A stretch of DNA of 64,000 bases, taken from the NCBI RefSeq assembly GCF_964340395.1, contig NC_135550.1, positions 23,228,176-23,292,175 on the forward strand, in the 5' to 3' direction. The notes under the pieces were generated by a model. It did not search any database. It was not told the DNA's origin and saw nothing but the letters and a program-made list of their open reading frames with translations. The stretch comes from Glandiceps talaboti (Eukaryota > Hemichordata > Enteropneusta > Spengelidae). Below, in pieces: positions 1 through 14,600 of the stretch. Positions within the stretch are counted from its first letter, which is position 1. Each line of letters begins with the position of its first letter. The position numbers and the translations under genes are program-made.

Positions 1-679
1 GAGTTGCATACAACAAAAGGAATCCCTATTAGATTGTGCCAAATTTCCATCTCGAATAAAGATCTAAAACTATTCGGAAAATGAAAATATTTAAGCATTG
101 ACTGCTTCTTCAATATCCGAATTTGAGTGTGGAATGTGAAGAGGTAATAAGCTTACCGTATAATGTTCCTTTGTTATGAGATCTAACTTTCATCACTGTG
201 ACTTCACTTCATCATCAAAAGAATGAGTAACAAGGCAGCATTAAGTGTCAGTAATCCAAGATGACATACTGTATGGCATATACAATTTTCGGACCTATGA
301 AGTTGTGACCATCTTAGCTAGTTTTTACAGAGTACTGGTAGTTTGATGTGTCTGCATCCCACCGTATCACTTGTATTGGTGGTCATGATGCTTGTACTGT
401 AATCTGCAATCTTTTGGTCAAGTAACTTTATTTCATTAGATTTTTTTTTTGTGTAATAGTGTATTGTGCAAGGTTATATTAGCATTAGAATAAATGCTGT
501 CATAGTGTCTGACACACGATACATGACTTACACACAAAGACCAGGAAGTAAACAAAACTAGGCAGTGCTCTCATTCATTTGTTCAAACACTTGGGTTGGT
601 CTCGTGTTTTCTCAGCAATTGTTAGCATATCTCTCAACGGTCTGCTGCCCAATGGAGCACAATGTAACAATGGTTTGGA

Positions 680-890
680 CATAACACGTGTCAAGGAAAT
701 ACATGGGTTCGTCCACTCTCTGATAGCCAATATGGTACAAGTGGACAATGGTATTTAAAGACAGCACGTGGCTGACAAATACTTGGGTTGGGTTGCCTTC
801 TGCTACTCATGACAATGCATGATGAATATACTATTGGGACAGCACGTGCCAAGCAAGTACTTGGGTTGAACCACTGTCTGCTTCTCACTG
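680..890. repeat. Degenerate ~80-bp tandem repeat, three copies
   Basis: The phrase CACGTG followed by roughly fifteen bases and then ACTTGGGTT (or ACATGGGTT) recurs near 685, 764 and 844, a spacing of about 80 bp. Copies are diverged, so the array is old. Each carries an E-box (CACGTG), most simply a by-product of duplication. Confidence 0.6.
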
Positions 891-1580
891 CAGTACAAAT
901 GGACAGTGTACTGATGGGAAAGTAATCAAATACTCTTTGGCTTCCTTACAGGAAAAAAGTTTGTATTTTGTATCTTCCATTTCTAAGTCTTAAGCAGTTA
1001 CCTTGTCATTCAATATCCACCATTTAATACATTGTAATGTCAATGTGTTAATTGTACTTCAAAAGGTCTTGTGAATATCTGATGGTGTTGTGGTTTCCGA
1101 AAAGAAAGTCTCAGTTACTGTTTAAAAAAAGAGCCTCCGGTATGTCTTATAAGACATGTAATTGATCTCTAACCAATTTTTACCAGAGTTGTCGCAAAAA
1201 GTGTTTGATATCAAACAGCAAACAAGCTACAAGCAGATGATACAAAGGGAACAATATTGCAGATAATTTGGGGTTCTTCAGGCTTAGCTCTATGTGTACA
1301 AGACATGTATTTGTGAAAATCATAACACATGGAAGAAAAGGCTCATATTCCATAGGATAGCAGGTGAACAAGTTGTTTGATAGGTGAAACGTGTATGGTG
1401 AACACTTTCATTGTGTTTGATTGATGACAGGTACTAGAATTAAGAGTTGTGACCATTGTTGAGTCAGTTTGTTTTGTGCTTCATTCTGCCTTATATTAAG
1501 ACCCTTGTGTAAAACCAGTAGATGTAGTCTACTATATAAAAAGTGGGTCAGAGATAGAGGCTTGGTGGTTTTGACCGTAT

Positions 1581-1955
1581 GCAAATAGTGGTTGATTTAA
1601 TACTGTATACTGCCATTGATCTGGTTGTATGTGGACCAATTCTTCCTTCAAGATTGGCTCACTTGTTTGATGGGTGATTGGACTGCATGCAAATAGTGGT
1701 TGATTTAATACTGTATACTGCCATTGATCTGGCTGTATGTGGACCAATGTTTCCTCTAAGATTGGCTCACTTGTTTGATGGGTGATTGGACTGTATGCAA
1801 ATAGTGGTTGATTTAATACTGTATACTGCCATTGATCTGGCTGTATGTGGACCAATGTTTTCTCTAAGATTGACTCACTTGTTTGATTTGTGATTGGACC
1901 GTATGCAAATAGTGGTTGATTTAATACTGTATACTGCCATTGATCTGTGGATCTG
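1581..1955. repeat. 108-bp minisatellite, ~3.4 copies
   Basis: The segment GCAAATAGTGGTTGATTTAA recurs at 1581, 1689, 1797 and 1905, an exact 108-bp spacing, with few differences between copies. Reading through it on the minus strand gives a repetitive open frame that is a by-product of the repeat and not a gene. Confidence 0.95.
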
Positions 1956-2656
1956 ATAGTGGTTGATCTGATACAGTAACTGCAGTTACCTGGATAGACA
2001 TGTATTGTACCAATGTTCAATACATGTCCACAATACAATGTTCTCTAATTTAAATTTTGGCTCATTAGATGGGCGTTGAACTGTAAGCAAAGAGTGGTTT
2101 ATTTGAAATAATTAGTCCATTACCCAATAGTTGATTCCAATCATTCCCTCTAAGTGCATTACAGGTAAAATTCAAATGTATGAACTTGGACAGTATTTTA
2201 GCAAAGGTTTATTACCCTGATGAAAAAGGGGGAAATCTTAGTCAAATGCCCATTAGTTGTTATATGTTAAATATTGGTGCGTAAGTCAGGCAAATGACCG
2301 GAGAACTCAAGTAGATTATACCAACTTGAAAATCCTTAACAAAATGAAAAACCCACTTATGCCTGCCTATTTTCTGTTTAACTGATCCCCCCCCCCTCCC
2401 AGTTGACTTGTTATATGACAAATTATAGCAACTTAGTAAAATGGATGCATTCACAGTGGGGTTTGAATTTATTGATGTGGACAAATGTTGCAACTCCCAT
2501 TTATCAATTTGTTGTGTACAACAACCTGTATATAAGTTGAGATTAATGAGTACATTATGGGCTTTACTTTGAAAAATGAGTGTGAAGAGTAATGAGCAGT
2601 GACCTGTATCCAGATATTGTTATTGACCTTGCCGTTGATGTTCTCTTTTATTGCAG

Positions 2657-5600
2657 AGACTCAGCATGGTACGTAAAGTTGCTGTCCAAATGTTACAAGC
2701 GTTGGGTCTTCTCAGACAAGCCAATATCATCCATACCGATATTAAACCGGAGAATATTCTAGCAACAACAGGTAAAGTGACAAGATCATGGTCCAGTTTT
2801 GTGTATGTGTAAGATTGATGTGTATTGCTGTATAGTTGTCTGTCAGCATGTCTTGGTGCTCTCTTGACTGTGTATGCATCATGATTTGTGAAAGTAGGAT
2901 TTCACTACTAGAGTACAGTGCACAGATGGAGCTAGCATGAATATGCTGATATAACAAGGCTGTAGTAAAGCTAAACCATTTCATTTATTTCATTGCGGAA
3001 AGAGAACATTAAACTATGTAGTCATTAACAGGCATTGTGTAACCGCATTTTATAGCAACTCAGTGCACCAGATTCAATATTGTTGACAGTTGAATCGTTA
3101 GTGACCAGTTACAGACCAAACATTTGTAGAATTTTCTAGAATTTTCCAAAAATACTGGGCAGATTGACCTGAAATTTAGTTGTATGTTCTGTGCAATGGG
3201 TAGATGAAGAAGTGTTGATGAAATGGTGATTCTGCCAGTGATATGCAACTTGGGGTATAAAAATGTGATTTTTTGGTCAAAAATCTTAATTCCAAGACTG
3301 CTGGAACAGATTGAACTAAAATGTAATAGGGATGCATTGAGGGATGTGTAGATAAACATATTGAAACAACTGTCCATAGCAACCATGGCCACACCCTTAG
3401 CAACAGCCAAATGCCAGTATGTTTATGACAACATTGTGGTGGGCAAGTGAAGAAACTTTTAACAATTGTATGCAAATGTGCCTAGCAAAAAGATCATGCC
3501 CTTAGCAATAGCCAAATGATGTTATATATTGCAAAGATAAAAACAGATTGATAGGCAAGTGACTAAACATTAAAAAAATTGTATGTGCATATGTCTAGCT
3601 ACAAGACCACAACCACAGCCATTTGATGATGTGTAAATCACTGATAACAGCGGAGATTTATAGACAAATGAATGAACATTCGAAAATGTATGTGCATATG
3701 CCTAGCAACAACACCATGCCATAGCAACAGCCAATTGATGGTGTTTATCGCACAGATAGAACAGGGATTAATAAACAAGTGGATAGACATCCCAAAAATG
3801 AATGTATATATATACCTAGTAACAAGACTACGCCCATATAGCAATAGCCAAATGATGGCGTAACTGGCAAAGATGACAACGGCTGGATAGGCATATGGAT
3901 AAACATTCGGCAAATGAACACAAATATGCTAGCAACTAGCCCATGCCCATAGTAACAGTGAAATGATGATATATATTTCAAAATTAATAACATTGATGGG
4001 TTGGATAAGTGGATAAGCCTTGTTTAAAAACAATAACACATAAACTACACAGTTGTGCTACAAGGCCATTGGTGCTATATTTGCAAAGTGATATAAAAAA
4101 TTCACCAGACCCTGGCCTCCAATTGATAAGTAAAGAAGGTGTACCTGGGCTTTGAGTCCGCTTGCAGAACAATTGTTTTGTATTCTTTTGTCAATGTATA
4201 TTACATGTATTATGTAACTTAGTAAAGTGCCATTCTGACTTCAAAAAAAGCTGTGTAATTGGCTGCTGTTCTTGCATGTTGAACATTAAAACATTATTTA
4301 AAAATAAACCCAAAACTGATCAGTCAGATATGGATCATTCATTGTGTGCCTTTACCATTTTTGTTTTGGAGTTCCAACCTTATTTATAGCTAGTTGTGAG
4401 AATTTTACGAGTTACTGTACAAAAAAAAGAATGGAAAATGCTGATGCAGTTTCAGCTGTTGTCAGGCTTTAACAAAATCCTCGTCAAAGCTCTTTCAGAA
4501 TGCTAAAATAGTGTACAGAATCCCTTATTTGATTATCAATATGCTCATTGTTTCATTTTTAAGCTTTATTGCATAGGTTTTAGTAAGCAGAACTATATCC
4601 ATGGATTGTCATTGTTGTTAAATTCTTATGCATCTAATATAAACAGGAGTGACTTAGTTTGCAGACAATGTGGTCCCTGGTTATCATTTCTAATAGCATG
4701 GCTCATGATGATTGACACGTCATGAACAATGAGTGTGTTTGTTTAATCCACACAGCATTTGGTGAAAAATGTCTATTCAGTAAATACCTGTTTGATTTGA
4801 CTGGGATCAGAAGTGGGTTTGTTATTCTGGTCCTATTAAGAGAAAAACATGTAATGCACTGTAGAAAACTCCCAATGTGTCTAGACATAAACATGCAGGT
4901 CCCAGATTCAAATCAAAGGTTCTTGCATTTGTGTTATATTAGGTTGACCTTATTTTGTTTTGTTTCTCATTACTTTTCCATAGGTTAAGAAAAAGAAAAC
5001 TAAAAAAAAAATCATCTTCATGTTTCTCTGCTTCTCCATTTCTTCCTCTCTATCTTTTTATTGGATTCCTGGTAACAGGCCCTTTCCCAGCTTCTCTACA
5101 TAATTGGCATGTTTTCCTTACCCAAATGTTCATCCAAAACTGACGCAGCTCTTTAAACATGAAAATGTTAGAAATAGAAATAATTGGGCATTTTTGTTTG
5201 AATATTGCAACAAAGGGTTATCAACTTTGTGCTGTGGGATATGATATATCGAATACCTACATTTTCACACAAAAAGTACCCAGAAGCTCTGAAAAAAATT
5301 TTCTGTGTTTTATTTCCCTTTCCTCCCTTCGTAGATCTAAAGATTGACAGTATGAGAACCAAGATGATAGACTTTGGCAATGCCATACACTGTAATTATA
5401 GAGAATTATCTATGTACTATGATGATTTTGATCTTATGACTCGTTCATACAGAGCACCAGAGGTAAGTAAACATTCACATAATTTCAGAAATGTAGGTCG
5501 AAGCCTTGTAATCCAAAGCTAGTAAAATGATCTACCCTTGCCGTACCAAGAAACCAGTGCAACTCAATCAGTGAATACGATACACTATCAATTTCGTTAA

Positions 5601-8600
5601 ACCTTTTAAGTATGGCAGAGTGAAAAAAAAAACCTTGTTGGCTCACAGTCAACTGTCTGAATCTATTACTTTTGCCTTGTCAATCAAAAACTTTAAAAAT
5701 ACATTGCCGGATATGTAATATAGATCAATAAAAATGAATCAATAACTGTTAGGCATAAAAAAAATTGTTTGGTTCCGATTACATTTAATTTTAAAATAGA
5801 TGGGGTAGGTAGATTTCTTATGTTTTTCATGTGTGAGTGTCTAATTCAGGTTTTACATTGTTTTCCAAATGGTCTCTGTGTTGTTTATTTCTTCCTATCA
5901 GATGCACAGCCATTACAGATTGGAAGAATAGTTTTATATTGTCTTTTTAAGTTGATGACAGTTTCCACATCCGCTATTTCTTGCAAGACTTCATGATTTT
6001 CGCGATTTTATTATTATTTTTCTCGAATATGTAAAAAAAAGTTTAGGGTCGGTGTGAAAACCTAGGTGGGTTCGGGTAACTGGAACCAAACAACGTTTTT
6101 TATTTGGCCTTATCAACAATTGCCACAATATTTGTATCTGCGTATTTATGTACAAATAATCTACACATAGTCTTGGTTACCATTTCCCTTGCAGAAAGAC
6201 TCCTCGTTTGATCACCAAAATTGCTTATTACCACAACTACAAATAGTCCCACAGGCCTTTGCATCTGAGAATGCTCAGTTTATATTTCAAATTTACTATT
6301 GATGTTGATCTAGTGTATAACTATAACATTACTGCAAAGATATGATAACAAGCCCATCTAGTAGAAAATGTGTGACATTGTGATCACTATCTACATCAGA
6401 TTTATTTGCTGTATTTTGACAGCTTCCAAGATATCAATCAAGCAATCAATCAAGCAGTGAATTTATAAAGCACCACTGCCAGTTTCCACTACGATGCAGA
6501 GTTCAGAGGCGCTGTACAGTTAGAATGCTCTGGAGAATATATATGTCCTTAAGTTCTTTTCCAAGGTGTTAGCTGTCGGTTTTTGTCATATTTTCAATGG
6601 CAGTGCTTTCTATAGATGGGGTGCAGCACGTGAGAATGCACACCTGCCATATGAAAACAATTTGTCCTTGTGTTCGTGCAATAAACATTTGGCAGATGAT
6701 CGGAATGTCCTAGGAGTTGGCTTCATGTGAATTAGGTCAGATATGTAGGTTGGTGATAGTCCATTCAGAGATTTGTAAGTGATCAATAAAAGCTTAAATT
6801 TGATTCTTGAACAGGTAACCAGTTGAGCTCTTTAAAGATTGGTGTTATGTGATCATATCATGATAGAGATAGGTTTCTAAGTTATATACGTCATATAAGT
6901 CAAATTTTGGATGGACGTTCCAATGGAGTATTTTATTTCTATTTTGAATTGATTTTACAACTACAATTTCAAAACAGAGCACTTGAAATTTTGCAAAATT
7001 TTATTTCAGATTGTTTGTATGTATGTGGAGATAGGAATTTAAAAGGAACTCTGATACATGTAATATAACCTTATACTGACCTCAGCAAAAACAATATCTT
7101 GCATCCAAATATATGACTGACACATAATCGTTTTTGCTAAGGTTGGGGAACTCCGGTAATAGAAATGGGGAAAGGGGTAAAAATGGCAGTGGTCTGTGGT
7201 AAATTTGTTTGGGAACTCAGGTGAAATGACATGGGAAACCTTGGTAGATTTTACCTACTTACCGCCCTTAGCAAAAACACTGATAATGTTTTGTAAATCT
7301 TAGTTTTAAATAATTACATTGTTGTTTTAAAGTTTGTCAAACTCTTTGTAAACAGTCAGCCGCATCATTTGTATACGTGGTGCACTCAGATTTGTTGAGC
7401 TACTAAGTCAAATATGAGAAAGATCCAGACTGTTGACTAGTATGTCATTGTCCTCAACCACCATTCCATTTCTCAACATCATAATGTAAATGACATCATG
7501 TATAGCAATCCTGACAGAAAAAAGACAAATTAAGACAAATTAATCTGCAAAATCATATGAATGGAATGTAAACGTACTTCCATGTCTTATATGTCAAGTT
7601 ATATTCTATTTAATGTGTGTTTTCTATAGTTGACAATCAAACTCCTTCACAACTGCACATGGAAATGTCATATATATTACATAATATAAAATGGCAAAAC
7701 ATTTTGCAAAAGTATTCAGTTTATTAGAGTCACTTCATTGATAGCATATACAGGAAATAAGCCCTATATAGTAGAATAGATATTGGTACTCCCTATATAT
7801 TAGATATAACTGACTAACTGGTGAGAACATGGCAAGATATTAAATTAATGTCATAGGAATCTTTGACGCTGATGATACTCAGACTTGTTTTATCTGTAAC
7901 ATTGTCAGGTGAAGATGTCCAGGAAAGAACCTGTATGGTGTCATTGAAATGTGGTTGTCACTATCAGGGTGATACGTCTGTGCACTTGTTTATAAGTAAA
8001 TTTTATATTAATTATAACCGGATTTCACAATAACATGATCCATTCATTACACATATTATACAATGGCCATGGCAAGTATTAGCACTGTGTCATGCTTTAC
8101 AAATGTGGTGCACTTCTGCATATTATCTCTGTTATGTGCAATGGTTGCTATGGTTTCCTTTCATATTTCGAAGCTGTTATATAACAGTAAAAGTTCACAT
8201 TATGTTCAAGGTGAGTTCAGCTAGAGTGACTAAATGCTATGACCTGATACCATATGAATCTTATGATGTTACAAATATGCCATGTGTCACACTGCACGTA
8301 GGCCAATCCCAAATTCTGAGTCACGTCCACAGCACCTTATATTTGCTAAGTCATAGATTTCTTGTGAAACTTGCGAGAAATGTGAAAATATTCCTTGAAA
8401 ATTATATCATACAAGATTGTGTCCCTCAATAACTAATTTATGATAATTGATTAGGTATGCAGACAACAGTCCTGAATATTTCAGTTTTAAACAGCAAGTC
8501 ACGGGTTCTACATTTGATGTGTTTTTTCTTCATTGATTGCACCCTTTTCAAGAATGTAAACAACTTAGAGTGATATATGGGTGTGTGGCATATTTTGTAA

Positions 8601-11600
8601 ATCTAGAACTCTCTTATGAGTTCAGTATTTCATGATACATTTTCTTGTCATCATAGTTAAGGTAATTTATGAGACAGTAAGTTGTACAATCAGAGTATAA
8701 TGTTCAGACCTGTTGCTAACAATTTAAAACCAACAATAGCTGTGTGTACACAACAACAAAAGTGGATGGTGGTGTATTTCACAATCCACAGTCAGGAAGG
8801 TACAGATCATAGTTAAATGCACAAATTGAGAAATCAAAATCTGTCAAAGCAAGCCATCATAGATGGTAGACATGAAGGACTAGTCTTGATATTCCCCCAG
8901 TGCTTGCAAAACATCTCTAGTTTTGAAGTAAAAATTGACATATTGTAGAATGAAGTAGTCCATTATTAGGTTTTACAACTCAGGAGGGGACATCGTGAAG
9001 ATGAAGAACTTGGGACAGTTGCACTCTCTTTGTCATTAACTTAACCAAAAGAAATAGGTTATCATGACTTAGACATGTAGTTTTGAACTACAGTGTAACC
9101 ATGACACACTTCTGAAGTGAGATCGCACGTAGTCATCCTCACCATCACCTGCCACACCTATTTGTTTAGATCATATCCTTGGACCATGTCAAGGTAAGAA
9201 GATGAAAGGAAGTTGTCATCAATAAACACCAGTGTCAGACACGTCGTACATGTTGTACATATTGTTGACTTGTTGCTATGGAGCTTTTTCTATTCATCAT
9301 AAAACAGATTTATACTGATTTTTAACCCCTAAAGTGCATACAAAGCCATATTGCATTGACAGGCAAATCACCCCCCCCCCCCCATGTTTGTTATTGTTGC
9401 TTGATTTGACATGCATAATTATGATAAAATCTACATTATGTACGAATGCCTCATATTTAGTTGATAGTATGTATACTAAAGTATGTATACTGTAACATTT
9501 CATTTAATGAAATGACAGGACTACTTATCCTGTACTGATATGTGGCATTGCTTTGCTAAATCATGATATAATTTGCATAATTTAGTAAATCAAATTCTGT
9601 ATAGAAGGCCAATGGTTCATAGCACTTTTAGGATTGATTTCTTCTGTGAGGGTGGGGATGGGATGGGGTGGGAGTGTTTACCCTAATGGTATTCAGAATT
9701 ATTGTTTTACTATATTACAGTGTAGGATAGTACATTTGAACTGGAGTTTAACTATGAATAACAAATGTTAATTGATTTGATTTTTCAAAAAAAAAGTCCT
9801 TTTGTGTGTACAACAGACTGGTCATATAATTGTTTCCCGTTATGTAACAACAGAGTTCAAATGTTCAAGGAGAGTTCAAACGTGTAGGATCTATGGTTCA
9901 AGTAATCAATTTCATGACCTAATACCCAGCAATATGTGATATGTGTGCTTTGTCACGTAAGCATAGAATCTTTGGCAATGACAGCTCAGAGTAATAGAGA
10001 GATTAAGCAAAGGTTACAAGAATGAAATGACAACAACAAATGGCATCTCATCTGCATCTCATTCTCGTTATGGAAAAAGTGTTTAAGCAACACTTCCAAA
10101 GCACTACCCTGAATATTCAACCATTTAAAGTGCAGATGGAGAGGATCGCAGGCATTCTCTCTAATAATATTTCTTGATTTGTGAGACAGCAGTTGTTTTG
10201 TTTTGTTTGTTTATACATATATCAAGTAGAAAATCCAGTGTTACAGTGGGTTTATTGTTTTTCTCAAACCATGGAGAACTGGACATGATGTGGCTACATT
10301 CAATTTTAAAAATAAGTGGAATGCTGGACATGATTTGGCTGGATTCTCAAATAGTATGGATTGCTGGACATAAAAATAATAATCTATTCACATCATATCC
10401 AAAAATCCACCTAGTGTGATAAGCTAGTCACATCATATTCAGCAATCCACCTAGTTAGATAATCTAGCCACATCATGCCCAGTAATCCATCTGATTTGAG
10501 AATCAAGCCACACCATGTCCAGTAATCCATCTAATTTGAGAATCTAGCCACATAGTGTCCAGTAATAGATCTAATTTGAGAATCTAGCCACATCATGTCC
10601 AGTAATCCATCTAATTTGAGAATCTATCCATATCATGACCAGTAATCCATCTAATTTGAGAATCTATCCACATCATGACCAGTAATCCATCTAATTTGAG
10701 AATGTAGCCACATCATGACCAGTAATCCATCTAATTTGAGAATCTAGCCACATCATGCCCAGTAATCCATCTAATTTGAGAATCTAGCCACATCTTGTCC
10801 ATTAATCCATCTAATTTGAAAATGTAGCCACATCATGCCCAGGAAGCCATCTAATTTGAGAATCTAGCACAGCATGCCCAGTTATCCATCTAATTTGAGA
10901 ATCTAGCACATCATGCCCAGTTATCCATCTAATTTGAGAATGTAGCCACATCATGTCCAGTAATCCATCTAATTTGAGAATGTAGCCACATCATGTCCAA
11001 TAATACATCTAATTTGAAAATGTAGCCACATCATGTCCATTAATCCATCTAATTTGAGAATCTAGCCACATCATGCCCAGGAAGCCATCTAATTTGAGAA
11101 TCTAGCCATAGCATGCCCAGTTATCCATCTAATTTGAGAATCTAGCACAGCATGCCCAGTTATCCATCTAATTTGAGAATCTAGCACAGCATGCCCAGTT
11201 ATCCATCTAATTTGAGAATCTAGCACATCATGCCCAGTTATCCATCTAATTTGAGAATCTAACCACATCATGTCCAGTGATACATGTAATTTGAGAATCT
11301 AGCCGTATCATGTCCAGTTATCCATCTAATTTCAGAATGTCGCCACATCATGCCCAGTAATCCATCTGATTTCAGAATGTAGCCACATATATCCAGTAAT
11401 GCTACTTATGCCACAATTAAATCCCATTATTATGAAAAAACCCATCTAATGTGAGACTCTATCTAAATCATGTCCAGTAATTCATCAAAAGATGAGATAT
11501 AACAATGTTTTGCTTATGGCCAGTAAAGTATTATGGTAAACTGTATTCATTATTAAACAGTCTACCATGCCCTTCCCCAGTTGTCTAATGACTGGTAAAT

Positions 11601-14600
11601 CTAGCTACATTCTCATGACAACGCGTTTTTACATCTAACTATCTTCTTATCCAGTAAATGACCAAACACCAATCCCCAGTCGTTTGTACTGTAAAACCTT
11701 AGAAGCGCAGGTTCACGCATTGACCATTATGCCATCTACATTGAGAACCATCTACATTGAGAGTCCATAGTCCATTGAAACTCGGTATTCACACTTGAAA
11801 TCCCCTGTTTTTGGTCAATTTCGCTCTTCTCAAATTCGATTAAATTGTAAGCGCTTCTTTAACTTAAACCACTCATTGTCAGAATTTTGATCATTCATGA
11901 GGGCATTATTCCAAGAACAAAGCACAATGTAATTGAATACTTTAAACACTAAAGATATTAGTCATATACACAAATTTACATGGTTCTATTTCAGGTTGGC
12001 AATGAGTGCTAATCATGAAATATTTACAACCTTGTCAGCTAATGAACTTTCCTCCCATCATTCTCGCTGCAATGTATATTTTACATTGACAAATTGGTTT
12101 TAACCAGCATATCCCACGGGATATACATACATCTGGCCAAAGCAATTTGAATGAAGATGTACATATTGAGTCATTATATCTGTTGTGGTTAACCTTCAAG
12201 TTTGTCGACCCATCACATGAATAACAGTCTCCCCCCCCCCCCCCCCCTAGAAAAAAGGTTTCTAAGATACTCATCCCCATTCATAAAATGAAAATAACAT
12301 TTCAAATTGTTATCCTGTTGGGGTGAAATTTAATGAAAAGAGTACCAGGCTCCTGGCGCACTAATGATTGTCACTTTTATTTCAGCAGTTGTCAAAAGCT
12401 CTACATTAGAACAACTGCTGTAGTATGGGAGATGCTTCTCATTCTCATTACAAGTCCGCCCTGTTTTAAAAAAAATATTTCTTTTGAGAACATTCAATAA
12501 AATAAAGAATTTCTTAATCTTCAATGTTTTGTACCTTATTAGAATGACTTTCCATAGTTTTAGAATTTATATATTTATGATCATAGAGCCAGGTCTGTAG
12601 CATGATGCAAAGAATCAACAGCACAAATCATAATATTTGTGACTTTGGATGCAAAAACGCTCCAATTTTTATCTTGACTGAGGGATTGATACAAAGGAAA
12701 GGAACTAGAAACTTAACATTTAGATTTCAAATCTTTTGTATGTGAAATTGAGCATTTGGATGAAATTGAAGTATCAGATGTTTTGTCAGTGCCTAGACTA
12801 AATAGTTATTTTTGAACAAGTCTGTACTAAAAATAGTATCATTGACCTTCAGAAATCTCTTTTTGTTTATTTCTGTCAGAACAATAACATCATGTTTCAT
12901 TAAATAAAAATTGAAAGTACCAGTACTATTTAGGATGTGCAAAGTGAAGTCTATTGTGTGTGTATATACTGTCTGAATTTAGACCTGCATGTAGGTGCAT
13001 CAAATATGCAAGAGACCATTACCAGAGGAGATAAGTTTTTAGTCAGGTGATGAGAAACATATATAGTACTGTAATGAATAGAGCCACCTTCATATAGCTA
13101 ATCACTCATGCGTAGGTGAACAAAAACCATGAGCTTTAATCAAGCTGATTCCCCTTATCAAAACACAATTTCAGTGCCTGGGTAATGAATTAGAATTTTG
13201 CCCTTGACAAATGACTTTGGTCAGAAATCACATCGAAAGTGAATTATGACTCTTTGTCTTGGGAAACTAAGATATAAGAATTGTAGCATTAATCTTCCAT
13301 GTCATCATCTGGTTGACATTTTGCAAGGTTAAATGCAAGCATCAAGCTCTTATTATCTCATTTTAATTAATTCCAACTAACCATTTATTTTTGGACATTA
13401 CGTATCACTTTATTGGTGTCTGAGAGATAAACTTTAATGTATTTGATTTAACCTGAAAAAAAAGTCAAATATAAAATATAAAAATGAAAAAAAAATGCAC
13501 TTTTTGTTGGTACTTGTCTGTGGTACTGGTGAAGTGATGTCCAATGTAGAATGGCATGACCCAGTTAACTTTATAAACTGCATCAACTAAAACCGATGTA
13601 ATGTGCACTTCTTAAGATTATGAATAGTGATTAACTGAGGTTTTGTCTAATAAATCAAGTTTATGCCAAATGGAAATTTCCTTAATACTTGTCTGGATTG
13701 GTCTATATGCATACATTAGTGATGTGGTGTTTGTGGTGTGATATTGCGTAAAGTATATTCCATTGGTTAATGTTAATGGGGAAGGTTGGCCAGGTAATGG
13801 TCAAGGACATGGTGTGACTCACACATACTAATACAGTTCTGTATATATGAATATTTCAATAGGGGGCCTAGTCATGGATAATATGTGCTTCTGCTGTTCA
13901 TACACCCATTATTAATTTTTCAATTTGTCTTCACACCAGTTGATGGTTATGTAGTTATTTTATAGACAAGTTGGTGATTCTGTATTCTCTTCATAGACCT
14001 GTTCCTATTTGTTGTCTATTTGTTTATAGATGACTAGTGGTTCTCTGATTTTTTTATAGACCAGTAAGTAGGGCAGTCTGTTTCTAGACAAGTTTGTGTA
14101 TTATGTTTATAGACCTGTTGGTGGTTCAGTGTCCTGTTTACAGGCCAATTGGTGGTCCTGTTCTCTGTTTATAGACCTTTATAGATCTGTATTCTGTTTG
14201 TAGAGGTGGTGGTGGGTCTGCATTCTATCTGTATAGACCTGTTTGTAGTTCTGTATTCTGTTTGCAGACCTATTTGTTGTTCTGTAGTTGGTTTGTAGAC
14301 ATGTTATTGGTTCTACATCATGCTTTATGTAGGCCACTACTGGTGGTCATGTAGTCTGTCTATTGACCTGTTGGTGATTCTGTATTCTGTAGACTAAGGG
14401 TAGTCCTGTATTGTGTTTATATACAAGTTGGTGGTTCTCTTCTGTTTACAAACCTGTTTGTTGTTCTGTATTGATTATAGACTACCTGGTAGTTCAAGTG
14501 GTTGTACTCTGTTTATAGATCTGTTTGTGGTTGTGTATTCTGGTCAGTATAGGTTTATGTCTTTCATTCCGTTTATAGATCCGTTCGTGGTTCTGTAGTC

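Larger units (their letters stand above)
1..2656. other. Upstream intron or flank of the kinase gene
   Basis: No convincing exon is seen here. The first recognisable kinase exon begins at 2657 behind a good acceptor (ttgcag) and starts in the middle of the C-lobe, so this stretch is most likely intron of the same gene. It holds a degenerate repeat of about 80 bp near 690-890, a 108-bp tandem repeat at 1581-1955, and a run of ten C at 2387-2396. Otherwise it is AT-rich and featureless. Confidence 0.6.

Noticed and set aside
1532-2038. 168-residue minus-strand open frame
   Set aside because: Entirely made of the 108-bp tandem repeat, which happens to be divisible by three; no family resemblance.
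8103-8432. 109-residue plus-strand open frame in the 15-kb intron
   Set aside because: Low-complexity, no recognised motif, no supporting splice structure; consistent with chance in a long intron.
10383-11480. Regular repeats resembling a CRISPR array
   Set aside because: Units are contiguous 40-mers without unique spacers, inside a eukaryotic intron; a minisatellite.
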